Assembly (NCBI GenBank): GCA_029706075.1
Contig: JAINUG010000177.1
Coordinates: 1,157,001-1,221,000 of the forward strand
DNA: 64,000 nucleotides
Reading direction: 5' to 3'
Source: Aldrovandia affinis
Taxonomy: Eukaryota; Chordata; Actinopteri; Notacanthiformes; Halosauridae
Both the position numbers and the translations under genes were made by a program. Under the pieces are notes generated by a model. It was not told the DNA's origin. It searched no databases and saw nothing but the letters and a program-made list of their open reading frames with translations. Below are positions 36,305 to 63,326 of this stretch, piece by piece. Numbering within the stretch: the stretch's first letter is position 1; every line of letters starts with the position of its first letter.

Positions 36305-38444
36305 AGGTCTTCTTGCAGCTCACTAAAATGTTTCAACCGGTCCGACTGCAAAAATAAATCAATTATTTATTTATTCATTATGTGTTTGTGTATGAATGTG
36401 TGTGTGTATGTATGCATGATGTTTTGTGTATACCATGTTGTAGTGTACTTCGTGATTTTAGTTGCTGCAAACAAATTGTCCTTGTGGAAATTAAATAAAA
36501 GACTACTACTGCCCCGCAGGCTACAACATCAAAAGGTTCAAACTATCTACAATTATTCATGAATCACTAACCTGAGTGGCTGTACAACAAAGCACTACTA
36601 GACATTTTTTAAATTCTTTAAGAAAGTCATTGGCAGACTTAAGCTTATTATCAAACGCGGCATGTCCTAGGACTACACCCTCACATTTTTGATGACACAT
36701 GTTTGATGACACATTTTCACTCAGTTATCCATGAATAACAATTAATGTTATTTAACCACCAAACATGTCTTTTAGCCACCAAACATGTCACCTTTGCATT
36801 TTGAGATACACCTCAGTTTAGATAGGGTTACCATACACCCTCTTTTTCAGTACCAAAAACGCTGCCTGGGCAAAATTGAGAAATATTACAGTATGTTCTG
36901 GATTTTGTAAACGTGTCCGTGGTTTCAAACCACTGGTTTGTACCCTACAGTGTAATTAATCCTGTACAAAATATAATGTTATAGAGAAAACACAATAGAA
37001 AATAGGAACCAAAGAAAGGCCTTTAAAGGTATAAACTATACTATACTAAAGATTTAGTATAACCCGAGGATTCTATATAGTTGTGTCAATTCAGGTTCCC
37101 CAAATCACTCTAAAATACAAGGCATTTCAATGTTCTTACTGTACCCCATCCCAATGAATGCTGTGGTATCAATTAAATTCTCTAAATTAAATTAAATTAA
37201 ATTAATTCAAAGACAGATTTTTTTATTAGTTTGAGACAGACTATTCCCACCCAACACTAACTCTCAATGCACAGGGAATGAATAAAATTGGTTGTTTGCA
37301 ATGTCCATAAAAGATAAAACATTAGACAAATATCAATGCAATTTCCATATAGGAGCAAGTTTTGTGAAAAATCTTATGATTGCATCTGATAAAATATGTA
37401 ATTCACTTTTAGTTAAAAAAAAAAGAAGAAAGTATTTATTCACATCCAGTACATTACATGTACGTGCATTATAAATCACGTTTATTCACTTTATTTATAG
37501 ATTAAATTAAATGAAACAGATTTATACACTAACATTCTTCACCTGTTGTGAAATAGAAACCTGTTTATCTTCCTTTCATGTGCAGACAGTATCTGTAATT
37601 ATAAGACTGGAAATTAACTTTCTCAAACATAACCTTCAAATAACCCCTCTCAAGTCATTTATTTTCAAACCATACAACTATTTTTGAAGCAATTGTTATC
37701 TCACTGTTCTCAGTTTGTATATATTTGTAATATATTAGTTTAGTTTCAGAAACATTCTGGTTGACATGTGACACAGTCTGAGCTTTCACGCAGTAACCTA
37801 GGATAGTGTACAGCATAGTACCATCAACAAGGGAAGTGTCCGAGTCAGGATTCAAGCCAACAACCCACAGGGTTCAATAATAATCACATCTACACATAGC
37901 TGCCTTCAGACGCTGAGCAGGGGATGGTTTCCATCTGTCCATATCTGGATTACGCGCTCAATACTTATCCATTTCTACAGTCGATCTGTGTGGAGGACAT
38001 GGCAGTTCCTGGGCAGTCAAGCAGCCTGATTTTTCATTGTGGTTGAAAATAAAATTGGGAGGGTCATGGAAGTGCACACTTTAGAAACACAAGCAAGCCT
38101 AGACTAGAGTCATCAATAGAATTGATAGGCTCCAAAGAAACAAATTCAAATGTGTGTGTGTATGTGTATATATGTCTTAATTGTTACATGCTCTTCTATT
38201 GCTTCCCTCCTTTTTACGTTTTGCAATACCCGTTCAATCCAGACAACTTTGCAAAGAATGCTACAAGTAGATAATCACATATGTCCTCTCTTTAATATAG
38301 ACCTTACATCATCATGTATATTTCTTGAAAACACCCATTTGAAAAGCAAAATTGCATTTTTTTTGTTGATAGAATTTGTATTCATCCAGGAAATTTAAAA
38401 TCACAAAAAAAACATGTGACAAATTCATTATATGGCATTGAACA
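36305..38444. other. Intergenic, dtd1 to smim26
   Basis: AT-rich unique sequence with short TAAAT repeats near 37185-37205. I see no gene or clear mobile element. The part nearest 38444 is probably smim26 3' UTR and flank. Confidence 0.4.
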
Positions 38445-39220
38445 TCACTTATCAGGCCCTTGGCTCTCTGTTGTACTTTCAGAACGTCCATTTAAGGCTT
38501 TCAAGTAATTGAAAAGTCTTGCTGAATAAGGTACAAAATCATCCCTGTAGCGGATCTCGGCACGAACGTTGAAGCCTTTCGGTTTCTCTCCCTCGTGATT
38601 TGCCACATATTCGTCTGTTATTTCTTCTTTCTCTACAGAGATATCTGTGGAAACAACGTAAATAAATAAACAAATGTGAATCACGTTTCATATCACACAC
38701 AGGAACACATCTCAAACCTGCGAACGTAATTCGCAGGTAATTTCCCCAATATTGAATTAACGATTAGCAAGGTGACACATGACAACGTTGGTTCATCAGT
38801 TATCCCGACCACAGACGAATCGTTAACCTGGCTATCTAAAAAGTAGTAGGTATTAATCCAAAGTGTGCTAAACTAACATTGGATTAATATCCAGTTAACT
38901 ATCCAGGAATAAACTAGGTTAGCCATCACTGGTGCTTGGCGGTAGAGACATGATGTCTAGTTAGCTGCAATGGCATTAACCCAACCATTCATAAAAAAAC
39001 CTATCTACGCTCGGTGATCGGAAGTCGATTAGCTAAGCTAACTAGCGATATAAATATGACGACAGAAAGAAACCGTGCCTTCATTGTCTTCTGGATCACC
39101 CTTTTTTCGCCATTTGTTGTTGATCTGATAATATCCGTATGTGCCAAGCATTGTCCAAATGCCTATGGCATAAACCAGTGAGACGCGCACATTCCATTTC
39201 AGTATGTCTTTCAAGTTCAT
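38445..39220 (-). CDS. smim26: Small integral membrane protein 26
   Basis: Two exons, 39100-39220 and 38445-38644, give 106 residues (human 95). Residues 1-20 (MNLKDILKWNVRVSLVYAIG) align gaplessly with the human N-terminus MYRNEFTAWYRRMSVVYGIG. They lead into the single membrane segment (about residues 13-32). The second exon carries the conserved motif KPKGFNVRAEIRYRDDFVP. In human this is a mitochondrial microprotein originally annotated as LINC00493. An in-frame ATG 15 codons upstream (39265) was not chosen because the downstream start matches human length. The donor used here is GG|GTGATC. A GC donor 20 bases later is also in phase and would add about seven residues. Position between sec23b and dtd1 matches human. 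Confidence 0.92.
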
Positions 39221-39982
39221 TCTGCCAACACCCACGTTTTGCTGTAACGTTGTATAACTAAACACTGTTATTTACATATCTATCATAGCAAACCTATTCG
39301 TGTCTTATTGTCTAAAGTTACCGGCCGACTTGATTCAAGGGCGCGGCCATTTTGAGTTTAAAAATACCATCGACATTGGTTAACAATGCGTCAGCGTCAA
39401 GTTTGCCTACGTACACCGCACATGCGTCACGATTTTTTTTACATTTGACTGGCAAGTCAAACAATAAGAACACGCTTTACCACCGCCGCCCTACAATAGC
39501 CGTCTACAATGTCGGAGCCGGAAGCAGCGAAGACTAATCTACTTAAGTTATTCACTTTACTGCATTCTGTCTAGGCCAATGCAATTCAAACACAGCACTC
39601 ATTTGAAAACCTTCCTGCTAGAACTTATACAAGGTACTATGCCATAGTCTTTATTTGAACGAAACTTTCCATATTTCAATGCATATTTTTATGAGCTGAT
39701 AAAAATCAAACTCGCCAAAAGGCTATATTAAGGTACTGTGCGATTTAAGGAAAAGGGTTACAGATTACACACAGTCAGTCTTTGTAACCCATTGGAAAGT
39801 ATATTTTGGATTTGAGACTCCCAACATGTCCCCGTGTTAAACGATAGCGTCTGTTTACTCTTCCCTTCTGTTCTTGCCCTTCATTTTGGTCTTGGGCTAG
39901 GAATTAAGCCGTACTGGACACCGCCACCGTTTTAAGGCGAACCATCAACACCTGTAGACTGACATCGTATATGAGGATCCGG
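38626..39982 (-). repeat. Tandem duplication, copy A (smim26 intron to sec23b last-exon relic)
   Basis: Two stretches of this block align with copy B (40101-41376): 38626-38822 with 40101-40296 (both contain GATAAATAAAC- or GTAAATAAATAAAC-type sequence followed by ATCACNTTTCATATCACACA), and 39697-39982 with 41075-41376 (both contain TCTTTGTAACCCATTGGAAA). The central parts no longer align by eye. Confidence 0.85.
39904..39980 (-). pseudogene. Relic copy of the sec23b last exon
   Basis: The minus strand decodes to DVSLQVLMVRLKTVAVSSTA and a stop, against [20 protein letters not shown] in the working exon at 41292-41381. The splice acceptor and the first codons of the exon are gone. It lies between sec23b and smim26 and is best explained as part of the tandem duplication, not a retrocopy, because flanking non-coding sequence was copied too. 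Confidence 0.85.
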
Positions 39983-40100
39983 AAGTTTTATGAGATTTTA
40001 TTGAAAAATTCCTGAAAAGTGCAACCACACGTTGCAGTGTCTCTTGTAATGCAGAGTTCATAACCTGTACAATGTATTCCCAGTCAATCGGCTATCTTAA

Positions 40101-51729
<11,629 letters not shown>

Positions 51730-51879
51730 TTACAGGCGCTGAAATGACACGCGCTCAATCCACCGCTATCAATAACTCAATATTCCAGTGGCGCTCACGC
51801 TCGGATAGGTTTGTTGTCGTTGCTCGGCGATCAATTAAAGCAGTCTGTCAATTAAAGCAGTTTGTTAAACATTTAACTC

Positions 51880-51966
51880 AACTGCTTCCTTGGGTCTGAA
51901 GCAGTTGCTGATTTTAAGGTGAAAACAAAAAACCATCCTCTCCAAGGGCAAGATTGAACACCACTG
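51880..51966. mobile_element. Fragment of the hAT-like MITE family
   Basis: AAGGTGAAAACAAAAAACCA and CAAGGGCAAGATTGAACACC followed by ACTG match one end of the 49148-49403 element. The other end is missing. It lies in sec23b intron 1. Confidence 0.6.
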
Positions 51967-52526
51967 TGATATTCAAACCAAGTATATCATGGTCTTAAGG
52001 TACCAACACCAGTAAACAAACTTCAGAAATGTATATTTTCACAATGAATAAACAGAACCCACTTCTAGAATTCATATGGATACATACCCTTACCGAAAGA
52101 GGCAATCACAACAACGACGAATAAATTATTCCTCTCGAGCGCCTTCGAGGACTCTCTGCAAATAAACTGCAGTGCTGTTCTTGTACAGGCTTATATCTCG
52201 TCTTAGCAGTGACGGAAGTTGACTAGAAATAAACGTCAAGAGAACCTGCTTGGCAGGTCTTGATAAATGTGCGCTATGCGAATATACGCGCAAGATGCCT
52301 GCGTAATTTCAGACAAAGTAAGCACACGCAGGTCACACCCATATAATCTGCGACAGCCAAGTATCACATTTAATAATAGCAATCATGCACGTCATAGAAA
52401 CTGCAACTAGTATGTCAATCCAACCTACCGGGGTATATAAATAGCAGTAAGATATCGAAGTAAATAATACTAGGGCACATTATTGCACTTTGACAATCGG
52501 GATACAGTAGAACCTCGGTTACCCAG

Positions 52527-52549
52527 ATGTGTGTGTGTGTATGTGTGTA

Positions 52550-52591
<42 letters not shown>

Positions 52592-52632
52592 CATACACAC
52601 ATACACACATATATATACATACATACATACAT
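52527..52632. repeat. Compound (TG)n/(TA)n/(CA)n/(CATA)n microsatellite
   Basis: Dinucleotide and tetranucleotide runs in sec23b intron 1. The surrounding 51967-53476 is intron with frequent GCTAGC/TTAGC-type sequence and no exon. Confidence 0.93.
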
Positions 52633-53476
52633 TAATAAATTCAGCACATCTTATGTGTTTTTTTTCCGCCTCAGTCAGCAAACCTCAAACCACTCCACTG
52701 CCTGTCAGTACACCTCAGGGACAGCTAGCAAACTATGGTCGATTTATCGATTACAAAACACAGAAAGCACTGCTGGACAAACGGAATCTTCGCTTTGATA
52801 TCTAGCGTTAACTGGCTAACGTTCACGATAAGCAGCTGGGCAAATATTCCCACACGACCGACGATGGAAATACCGATCTAGTTGTAGCAAGTTCCACTAT
52901 TTTCTTACGAACGTTAGGAATAGCGTTAAAAACGTAACGTTAGCTACCAACCTAACGTTAGTTCTGCTGAGTGTTGTTTTATACGGCTGGGTGACAAGCC
53001 ATCCATCTTTAACTTAGTAGCTAGCGTTAGTTAGCAGGCATTTAAAAAATACAAAAGTGGTTCTTCTGTCTCAAAAAAAAATCCTCCATAATGTGGCTAA
53101 TTAGCAAAGTTAGCATAGCCGTTTTCGTAGTTTTAAAAGCTATTTACTTAGCTGCTAGCTAGGCTGTAATACTCATAAGCTGCTGGGATAAGTCGCCTGT
53201 TCAAATTCACAATACAACATAAAACGAACGTTATTCTTAAGTGTAATACTCGTATAAAACCATACCTAGTCAATGGCACTAGCAACGTTATTTTCCAGTC
53301 GAAGGCTTCACCGGAAAACCACCAGTGAACGGGTTACTTAGCTAGTCGGGTAAGCTACCTTTACATTTTAAAGCAGGCGAAGATTGAGAAAATACCAAAA
53401 CAACCAGATGAATTCAGCCACACATAGCAAATAAAGTCAAAAGACACGGATGAATGAATAAAATGTAACACGATAC

Positions 53477-53575
53477 CTTCAGAGAACAGAGACAGCGCGG
53501 ATGTGCCGGTTCCTGATCCTCGGAGGAATGACGTGTTACTACAGATTCAGCAGTTTGATCGCCTCCCCCCCTGAC
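53477..53575 (-). promoter_or_regulatory. sec23b: Non-coding first exon and promoter of sec23b
   Basis: A donor GAAG|GTATCG ends a putative 5' UTR exon at 53477. The coding exon's acceptor (CGCGAAG|CTGTC) lies just upstream of the ATG. The region upstream of 53520 is CpG-containing and has paired GACGT motifs (for example TGACGTCACT), consistent with CREB/ATF-type sites of a housekeeping or ER-stress-responsive promoter. The transcription start is not fixed. Confidence 0.55.
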
Positions 53576-55372
53576 GTCACTGCCGACGTAGCGTCACGTA
53601 CAGTCCGCCAAATGCCAATGCTGATTGGCTGGCACTTGACGTTACTGTACTAATGCTGACTAGCGTGTACAGTAGCGTGCGTGGCTAATGCGCCGGGGTC
53701 TCCCATTTACTCACTGTTATGTTATAAAACCATGTTCGAAGGATATCACGTTCGCACTAAATGACCACCATTACCTTATGTTTGTTTAGCGTGTGTTATA
53801 AAGTAATTTAGAACAGGTACGTTTTGAATATCCCTGTTGTAGTGAAACGTTATGCTTATGTTGATATTGACGATGATATGCTTTGCCGTCATTATCACTG
53901 TATACATGTATACGGTTTGAATTTAAATTCATTAAAATCGTTAACCATGTAGCGTTCGATTCCTTATACAAACACGCTAACATAGTCGATGAAACGAGCT
54001 CATCGTTACAGTAGCATTTGCAGTTAGGCTATTTAAAGCGTTCAAACGTCGTCAGTCATTCAAACAAATGTTTTTATTTGCGCAAAATACACGCATTTCA
54101 CTTTTCTCCTTTAATCTAGATCAGTGGTTGGTTACACCGAGGAAGAAGAACAAGAATAAAGAGTATGCCGTCTAGTCAAATAAAAAAGTTATTTGCCTTT
54201 GAACAATAGGCTACTCCGAGACAGTAGATGGCAGTAAATCATATCAAACGCAGTGTACAAGCAAAATAAGAAAGAAGAACGCGCCTGTCACGACTTTATT
54301 GAAGATCGCCACCTAGCGTTTAATTTATCACAGGAGCCTCGGTGCATTGCACCTTCAGTTACAGTAACACAGCTCAACCACTGAGAACATTAAAGGTTTC
54401 TTAACTTAACTATTTAAATGTGTAAGGAAACAGGTATCCCCTTATTGACATCATTGTGCTATTTTGCTTTGTTCTCTTCTCTATATTTATTGTCATTCCA
54501 TAGAGCTAAATGTCTGTATGCATTACATTTTACATTTCTTTACATTTTAAGCATTTAGCAGACGCTCTTATCCAGAGCGACTTACAAGATGTGCATTAAT
54601 ACAAGGTAAGAACAATCATAGTTAGCTCACAAGATCAGTGCAGTAAAACAGCAATAGACATCACATTAATGCCACATTAATAATAAAAAAAAGGCAGACA
54701 TAAATGTGCAAAAGCAACAACACAATTCTTAAATATGAATGGTTTAATTGATATTAAATATGTTAAGCTCACATTCTTATAATGAGAATCTGGCACCTTG
54801 GCAGTAAAGAATATTAGTTAGCACATGCATACATGTAGCTGCAAATTGAATTCAGATTTAGAGTGATAAAGCAGTGGAATTGTAAAAACATATTGCCACT
54901 TGCAAAATGTTGGGTGAGTATTTATTCAAATACTTTTAGACTAACTAATTACAAATGTGCACCTCTTGCAAGAAAGGTGAGTAAACTAAGCTGTGTAGTT
55001 TATATCCATATATTTAGTTATGACATCCATATATAATTTCTTTAATATTTTTTCAATTTCACGTGTACATCAGGCTGTGGATCACTCAACTCGGTGGAAG
55101 AGGGGGATACATAACAAGGGCTGTGGTAGGCGCCTATATATTAAAATAGTGTAACTATTTAATAATGTCTCGTGATTTTATTGCTATGAACCACTCGTGG
55201 ATATTTGGTTTGGCTGTGCCAAAGGTGGTCCAGGAGTTCACTCAGTCTTTTGAAAGGACCCTGATCCTGATATTGAGTCTAATTTTGCTGTTATGGTTGA
55301 CACCAGGACGACACACCTATTATAAAGCTATTAATTAAAACGTTTAAAAAAACCTGCATCCCAATCCTGCAG
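53576..55372. other. Intergenic between divergent sec23b and ccdc85a
   Basis: The stretch holds a repeat with CAGTAGATGGCAGTAAAT and AAGAAAGAAGAACG (about 54210-54290), a type common near fish promoters, and an L2/SINE tail at 54518-54600. The rest is AT-rich unique sequence. Confidence 0.5.
54518..54600 (-). repeat. L2/SINE 3' tail fragment
   Basis: Minus-strand GGATA-loop tail without a head, ending in a diverged TGTAA-type run. Confidence 0.85.
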
Positions 55373-55436
55373 ATGGCGTTGGGTACCAAGGCATCCACTG
55401 CTCATTCCAGCAGCAAGTGGAAATCTCAGAGCGAGC

Positions 55437-55490
55437 GAGCGAGAGAGAGAGAGAGAGAGAGAGAGGAGGAGAGGGAGGGGAGGAGAAGAG
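55437..55490. repeat. (GA)n tract in ccdc85a 5' region
   Basis: GAGAGA run followed by G/A-rich sequence, within the probable 5' UTR or promoter of ccdc85a. Confidence 0.85.
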
Positions 55491-55969
55491 ACTGCGTTAC
55501 CCCTCCGTGGGCCAGGCTGCTCAGTCTACCGCTGCAGTCACGCTCTCTCCCTTCTCGTGCCGTTGCAGCCGATACTCCACTCACCTCAATGCACGGCCGA
55601 AGCGCGCTCTCTGGAGAGCCTGTGCACGAGGCGGGAGGTATGCACGTCAGCAGCCCGCGAGTCAGCGAGGGTGCCTCTACTACAGGCTGCACGCACACCC
55701 GGTAGGATAGGAGAATGAAATAGAAGTCCTCATCAACTTGCAAGGGCAATTTGTATGTTCCTTTTGGGAGGGGCCCAGACATCTTTCTTTCGCCTTTAAT
55801 TTCGTATAAGCTGTTGCACTGGATATTTCCTTTCAATTTCTACAAAATTGGGGAGCAAAAATGGATTACGAAGAGAAACCAACTCTACAACACCGTTAAA
55901 CTGCACAGTTTTATTATCGCAAAGCGACTTGACTTGGGCAAGTGCGGATGCTGAGGTTGGGTGCCTTGA

Positions 55970-58742
<2,773 letters not shown>

Positions 58743-58865
58743 TGATTGGTTCCTTTCTGTCTCATGCATGTAACGTTCCCTCGGGAGATATCAAAGCTTT
58801 ACCTGATGGTAGGATACTCTGGTGTATGGGGGTGTTTGAGATCTCTGCAGGCGGGGCAGCTTTAG

Positions 58866-58953
58866 ACACGCACGCACGCACACACACGCACACACACACA
58901 CACGCACACACACAGACACACACAAGCACACACACACACACGCACACACACAG
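58866..58953. repeat. (CA)n microsatellite
   Basis: CA/CGCA repeats in ccdc85a intron 2, about 180 bases past the exon 2 donor. Confidence 0.95.
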
Positions 58954-60030
58954 CTCTTTAGTCACGTCTGTTATTTAGCTTCGCTTTCCAGCACCGAAGG
59001 TATTTAAAGCACGAAAGTGAGAGAAAGCTGTGTACAGAAGGGATGTAATTTAAAGGAACACGGTGTTAAGAGCAGAAATCAATGCAGCGAGGCCATTAAG
59101 ATCCATTATTGGGAATTACCATTGGGGGGGGAAAAAAAGCCTCATTTCACGGACCTTTTACTGCTTTGAAACGTTTCCCTGTGTAATTGATTTTATAGTC
59201 CAGTTCACCGTGTTATTGGAAGCTAAAAAGGGCACGTGACAAGATTAGGACGTTCCCATATCCGAACTGGACCCCGTCTCCCGTACCCCACGCCAGTAAG
59301 CCACACCGAGCCATCCTCCGTGCACGGCTATTCGGCTATTCTGCAGTTCCATTCTCCCGTCTCTTGCCTGGCGCTTTGCGGGGCCCGTACGGCGCTGGGC
59401 GAAAATGTAAATATCAAAGCATTAGGCGGGCTCGCGTTCTCATCCCCTACGGTGACTGGTAATGATTTTCCAGGAGAAAACGCTGAGTGCTTCAGTTGTC
59501 TGAAGCCACAGGATGTATTCGTGGAGGTGAGCCGCTGTATTTGCCTTCCTCTGCGAGGTGGGGACACTGGGGCGTTTCGTTTACGGCTACTGCCCCTGGA
59601 ATGGCAGACACCGGGTTATTCTGAGCAGCCCGATTCCATTTAATTCCTTTGTAGGTGTTCCCTGTGGGACCATTTGAAAAGGAATAGAAATTAGTTTGAT
59701 TAATACCTAACGTGGTCACGCTGTACATTGCAGCGGCGGTAATTACGATACAAGAATAATGCCAGTGCGTACCGTGTGTGTTAATTACGGTATGGTTTTC
59801 CGTACAGCAAGTAGTGTGTAACAGAGTGTAATACTTAAATAGTACTCTCATGTAGCAAAATTAAAATGCCACTGTAATATAAAGTGTTGGCGATAGTTGT
59901 TTAAAATGAGGCCTGTAACAACGAACAGCATCTGAGTGTGCAAGTGTAATGTGTGTTTATCACAAAGCCCATTTACTCGCCTTCACAGAGTAGATGATGT
60001 GTTTAGAGATAAACAAGCCTAAGAGGACCT
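58954..60030. other. ccdc85a: ccdc85a intron 2, first part
   Basis: Unique sequence without a recognisable exon; the expected next ccdc85a exon (family sequence STLSYVRQLEARV) was looked for and not seen anywhere up to 64000. Confidence 0.5.
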
Positions 60031-60179
60031 GGGCTGGTATGTATAAAGCATGTCGGAGTAGGAGTGCTGATCTAGGATCAGCTTTGCCTATCTCATAATA
60101 GATAATGTCCTAACATATGGACAGGGGAGAACTGATCCTAGACCAGCACTCTTTATAGGTGCTTTATACATACCGGCCC
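60031..60179. mobile_element. Fold-back MITE, simple copy
   Basis: Inverted ends GGGCTGGTATGTATAAAGCA and, from the right, GGGCCGGTATGTATAAAGCA. Inner sequence GTGCTGATCTAGGATCAG and CTGATCCTAGACCAGCAC also pairs. It is the single-unit relative of the array at 43205-43690. Confidence 0.85.
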
Positions 60180-61375
60180 TGGTATTCATTCCCTTCTATG
60201 ACCCAAAGGGGAGACATCCAATGGGAGGTGCCGTTACTCAGCACCCCGCCCCTCTTAATGACTGAGCATATAAATCTGTTAAACGGCCGTACAAATACAC
60301 ACACCAGCTACTGATCCGTCACATCACTTCATATTTTTTCCACAAATGTCTTGTTGTCTTTTCTATGGGCTCTGTGGCACAGATGGCATAGATATTATTC
60401 TCTTTGTACTTCTAGCACCTCATAGTTCACAGTTAGCAAGGAAAACCTACAGTCGTGCTGTTTGGCGGGCCTGTGGACGAGACACTTCTCTTAGCACTTG
60501 CTGCGCCTGTTGGCCAACGTTGTGAAATCTGGAGAAAAGGGCGGGACAGGTACACGGAACGCTGAAGGCACGGAGAGGAGTAGGGGAGGCTCCTGTGACA
60601 TTTTGAAGCACTGTTGGTGCGGGCCGTGCCCACTCAGAGACTGGCATCTTTCACCAGGGAATTAAAAACGGCGTGACGACGCGCCGTGACGCAGCCTGCA
60701 TTTCGCCCCGCTCGCTTATCACGCGAGAGGCTTCGAAGGAATTTGGGGGCTTTTTTTCGGGCAAGTGCGCGCCCATTCAGAATGCCTTTGTCCCTCGCAG
60801 AAAACACCTTCCTGTTTTTTTTTATAAACTCTTTTTATGAACAAAGCACCGATAAAAACTGTACAAGTGTTTACAATTGCTGTGTCATGACCCCGAACAA
60901 AGAGCTCTTTAAATACTGTATGATTTAAGTCAGAACGTGCCCCCGGGGTCTACGCGGCTTAGAGCTTTTATCCAGCGCTTCCTCAAAAGAGGCCTAAACC
61001 AAGGCCAGCGCCGTGTTGCGGGTCTTGCACACAGATATTGTCGCTTCAAGGCGGCGTGACTGATTGCCGCTCCCTTCGTGTCGCAGTTTAAGAGCACTTA
61101 GCCTGGCGTGGTGTCATTCTTGAGCTACAATTGTCTCCCAGCCCTTTGCATTAAAGTCGACCTTTGAAGCTTGAGTTTACTGGCGTCCTTCAGGGCGCAT
61201 TGAAGAGTGAGCTGAATGAAGAAGGGGGGCCTTTGAAAGGTCTTTTTTTCCGGACACATTTACGTAACTTAAAAAAGTAGTGTTCCTGCCACTACTCTGG
61301 CGGTAGTGGCAGGAGCAGCCTCCTCCAAGACGGACCTTGTTCAGCGCCGACCGTGACAGCCAGAGAAGCTTTCTG
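60180..61375. other. ccdc85a: ccdc85a intron 2, middle part
   Basis: Unique sequence; no exon, RNA gene or repeat recognised. Confidence 0.4.
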
Positions 61376-61521
61376 TGCATGCGGCGAGCTCATGCCGGCT
61401 TCTCTACCCCCTCCCTGGGCCAGAGCTGGACTGGCGCAGCCGGGGAAATCGAACCCCGGTCGCAGTAGGCAACCTGCACTCCGGGCTAGTGCCTTTACCG
61501 CTGCGCTACCCGGGGGCCCCA
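61376..61521 (-). repeat. tRNA-derived SINE, third family, well preserved
   Basis: On the minus strand: GGGTAGCGCAGCGGTAAAGG (A box) and GGGGTTCGATTTCCCCGG (B box), then the GCCAGTCCAGCTCTGGCCCA segment shared with 1607-1798. The tail is short. Confidence 0.75.
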
Positions 61522-62029
61522 TTCACTGTACTTTACAACGGTTGGGTTTCAAGTACTTGTTGACTGTGAACTGGAAAATGTTCCAGTTTAGGCACCTTAA
61601 CTTCTACTTATCTTAGCCATTTTAAAGTGAAAACCAATCGGATTATATTCCGATCACGTGTTCTGTGATTCTAAAAGTGAACGGTTCAGGAATCGGTGAA
61701 GCGTCACCCCCCTAGTTTTCGCGACGCCTGTTGATGGGATCCTGCGTAGAGGACATTAACGGCGTGCCGAAACGACATCGGGGTACGAGGGTCCGGGTGC
61801 GTTTGGCGGCCATCAACGCCAGCCTTGTACGGGCTTCTCTCCGCTGAGTGAATTTCACAGCCTGGTGAAAACTCCCGGAGCGTAATCGCGTTTGCAGCTT
61901 TGGCAGTCACATGCCTTGGCATATTGGCTTAAGCCTTCCCGGCGATTGGGAAAGAAAACCAGGGGAAGAAGAAGAAGGGAAAAAAAGGAGAGAAAAAAAA
62001 CATCACGGGAATCTGCTGAGGCGCTGTGG

Positions 62030-62680
62030 CGTGTTCCCGCGCGCCTCGGCTTGGCGAGCCGGTGACGTAACGCGCTTCCAAACACCTCCGGCGCGGATGG
62101 CGCAGAATTATAACACTTGCAGGTGAAAATTGCTCAGCAGAAGTGCTCAGCGGCGGTAGGCGCGGCTGAACGTTTGGGCGGGGAGCCCCCTCGACGCCAC
62201 GCTTTCTCGCCCCGTGGCCAGCCGGGATCGTATCTCCGCTCCTCTGCTCCACTGTGACCTTGAAAAAGAAATACTCCCCTTTGATTCGCGGCCTAAATAT
62301 AGCATCGAGGCCAATAGCTCGCCTGTTTGCATATTTTAAGAGGCCTCCTTTCCTCCTCCGTCTCCGTGGTGAAAATGGCATCGATCAGTCAATGGCGGTC
62401 GGGCCAATCGGGCGGAGGGCAGAAATGAAACGCATTTGCGACGGGAACGGGCCGCACGCAGAGGCTGGCGCGACGGCGTGTTTGTTTTTTCGGGCCGCGG
62501 TAATTTGTAATTTGATTTGGCGAGGGAGCACATTTCATTGAAAGGGAATAAACGGCTGCTCCTTTGCCTGATAGCTGGAATGCTGCTTCCTATTAGGTTT
62601 TTTTTCGAAGGAGATCTTGCGACCGGGGTAGAGTTGACCGGCGCCTCACCCATTTTCCTCCTTGTGAGACCTGCGACCAA
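62030..62680. other. CpG-rich unique block in ccdc85a intron 2
   Basis: High CpG density over about 650 bases with no repeat and no supported exon. It could be a CpG-island-like regulatory region; this is inferred from composition only. Confidence 0.3.
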
Positions 62681-62974
62681 AACAACGCCACCACCAATAT
62701 TTTTAACAATACTATCAAAGTACCAAACTCTGAGATGGACAGAAAGCTCGTACTGCTATTTTAAAAAGAAACTAAACCTGTACATCCATGTGAGCTTTCC
62801 ATGCACGTCCATGCTGCCTATTGACTTATTGGTCGAACGTACATCGACGTGAATCTGTAATGTACGGCCAGCGGAGTGGCTCTCGCCGCATTGACCCATG
62901 TGGCCCGTGGGTGTGACCCTCGCTGTGCGATGAACTGTGTGATTCTGAGGGTGCCTCAGACACTACTACTCAGC

Positions 62975-63326
62975 CATAGAGGCATGGGTTTAAAAATAAT
63001 TTTTTTATTTATTTCAAATTTTTCCCATTTTTTTCTCCCAATTATACCCTCTATGTATCTTCACCCTCCCCCACGGGTCCGCCGCCTGTCCTCCAGGTTG
63101 AAACACTCTTTCCGGGCCGATAGATCCGCCTCCTCCACGGACTCGTGCTGCCCTCACCCTCCCCCCTCCCCCGGAGGCGGACAGCCAAATGTCGCCTCTG
63201 ATTGCAGGTTTCGAACCGCGTCCCTGACAGGCAGCGCACACCACACCGGACCAGCCAAAGCATGGTGCGCTAGACCGCTACGCTATGCTATGCTACGCTA
63301 CGCTACGCTATCCGCCGCCCCCAGAG
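62975..63326 (-). repeat. tRNA-derived SINE related to the third family
   Basis: On the minus strand a (TAGCG)n-expanded head runs into GGTCTAGCGCACCATG and a B box CGCGGTTCGAAACC, then GGCGACATTTGGCTGTCCGC (close to the segment at 1725), a C/G-rich body and an A-rich end. The head repeat GCTACGCTATGCTA at 63270-63312 is a local expansion. Confidence 0.6.

Noticed and set aside
39038-39265. Earlier smim26 start at 39265, adding 15 residues
   Set aside because: The downstream ATG gives a gapless match to the human N-terminus; the longer form is possible but less likely.
59236-59643. 135-codon plus-strand frame in ccdc85a intron 2
   Set aside because: There is no match to later ccdc85a exons and no supporting splice pattern.
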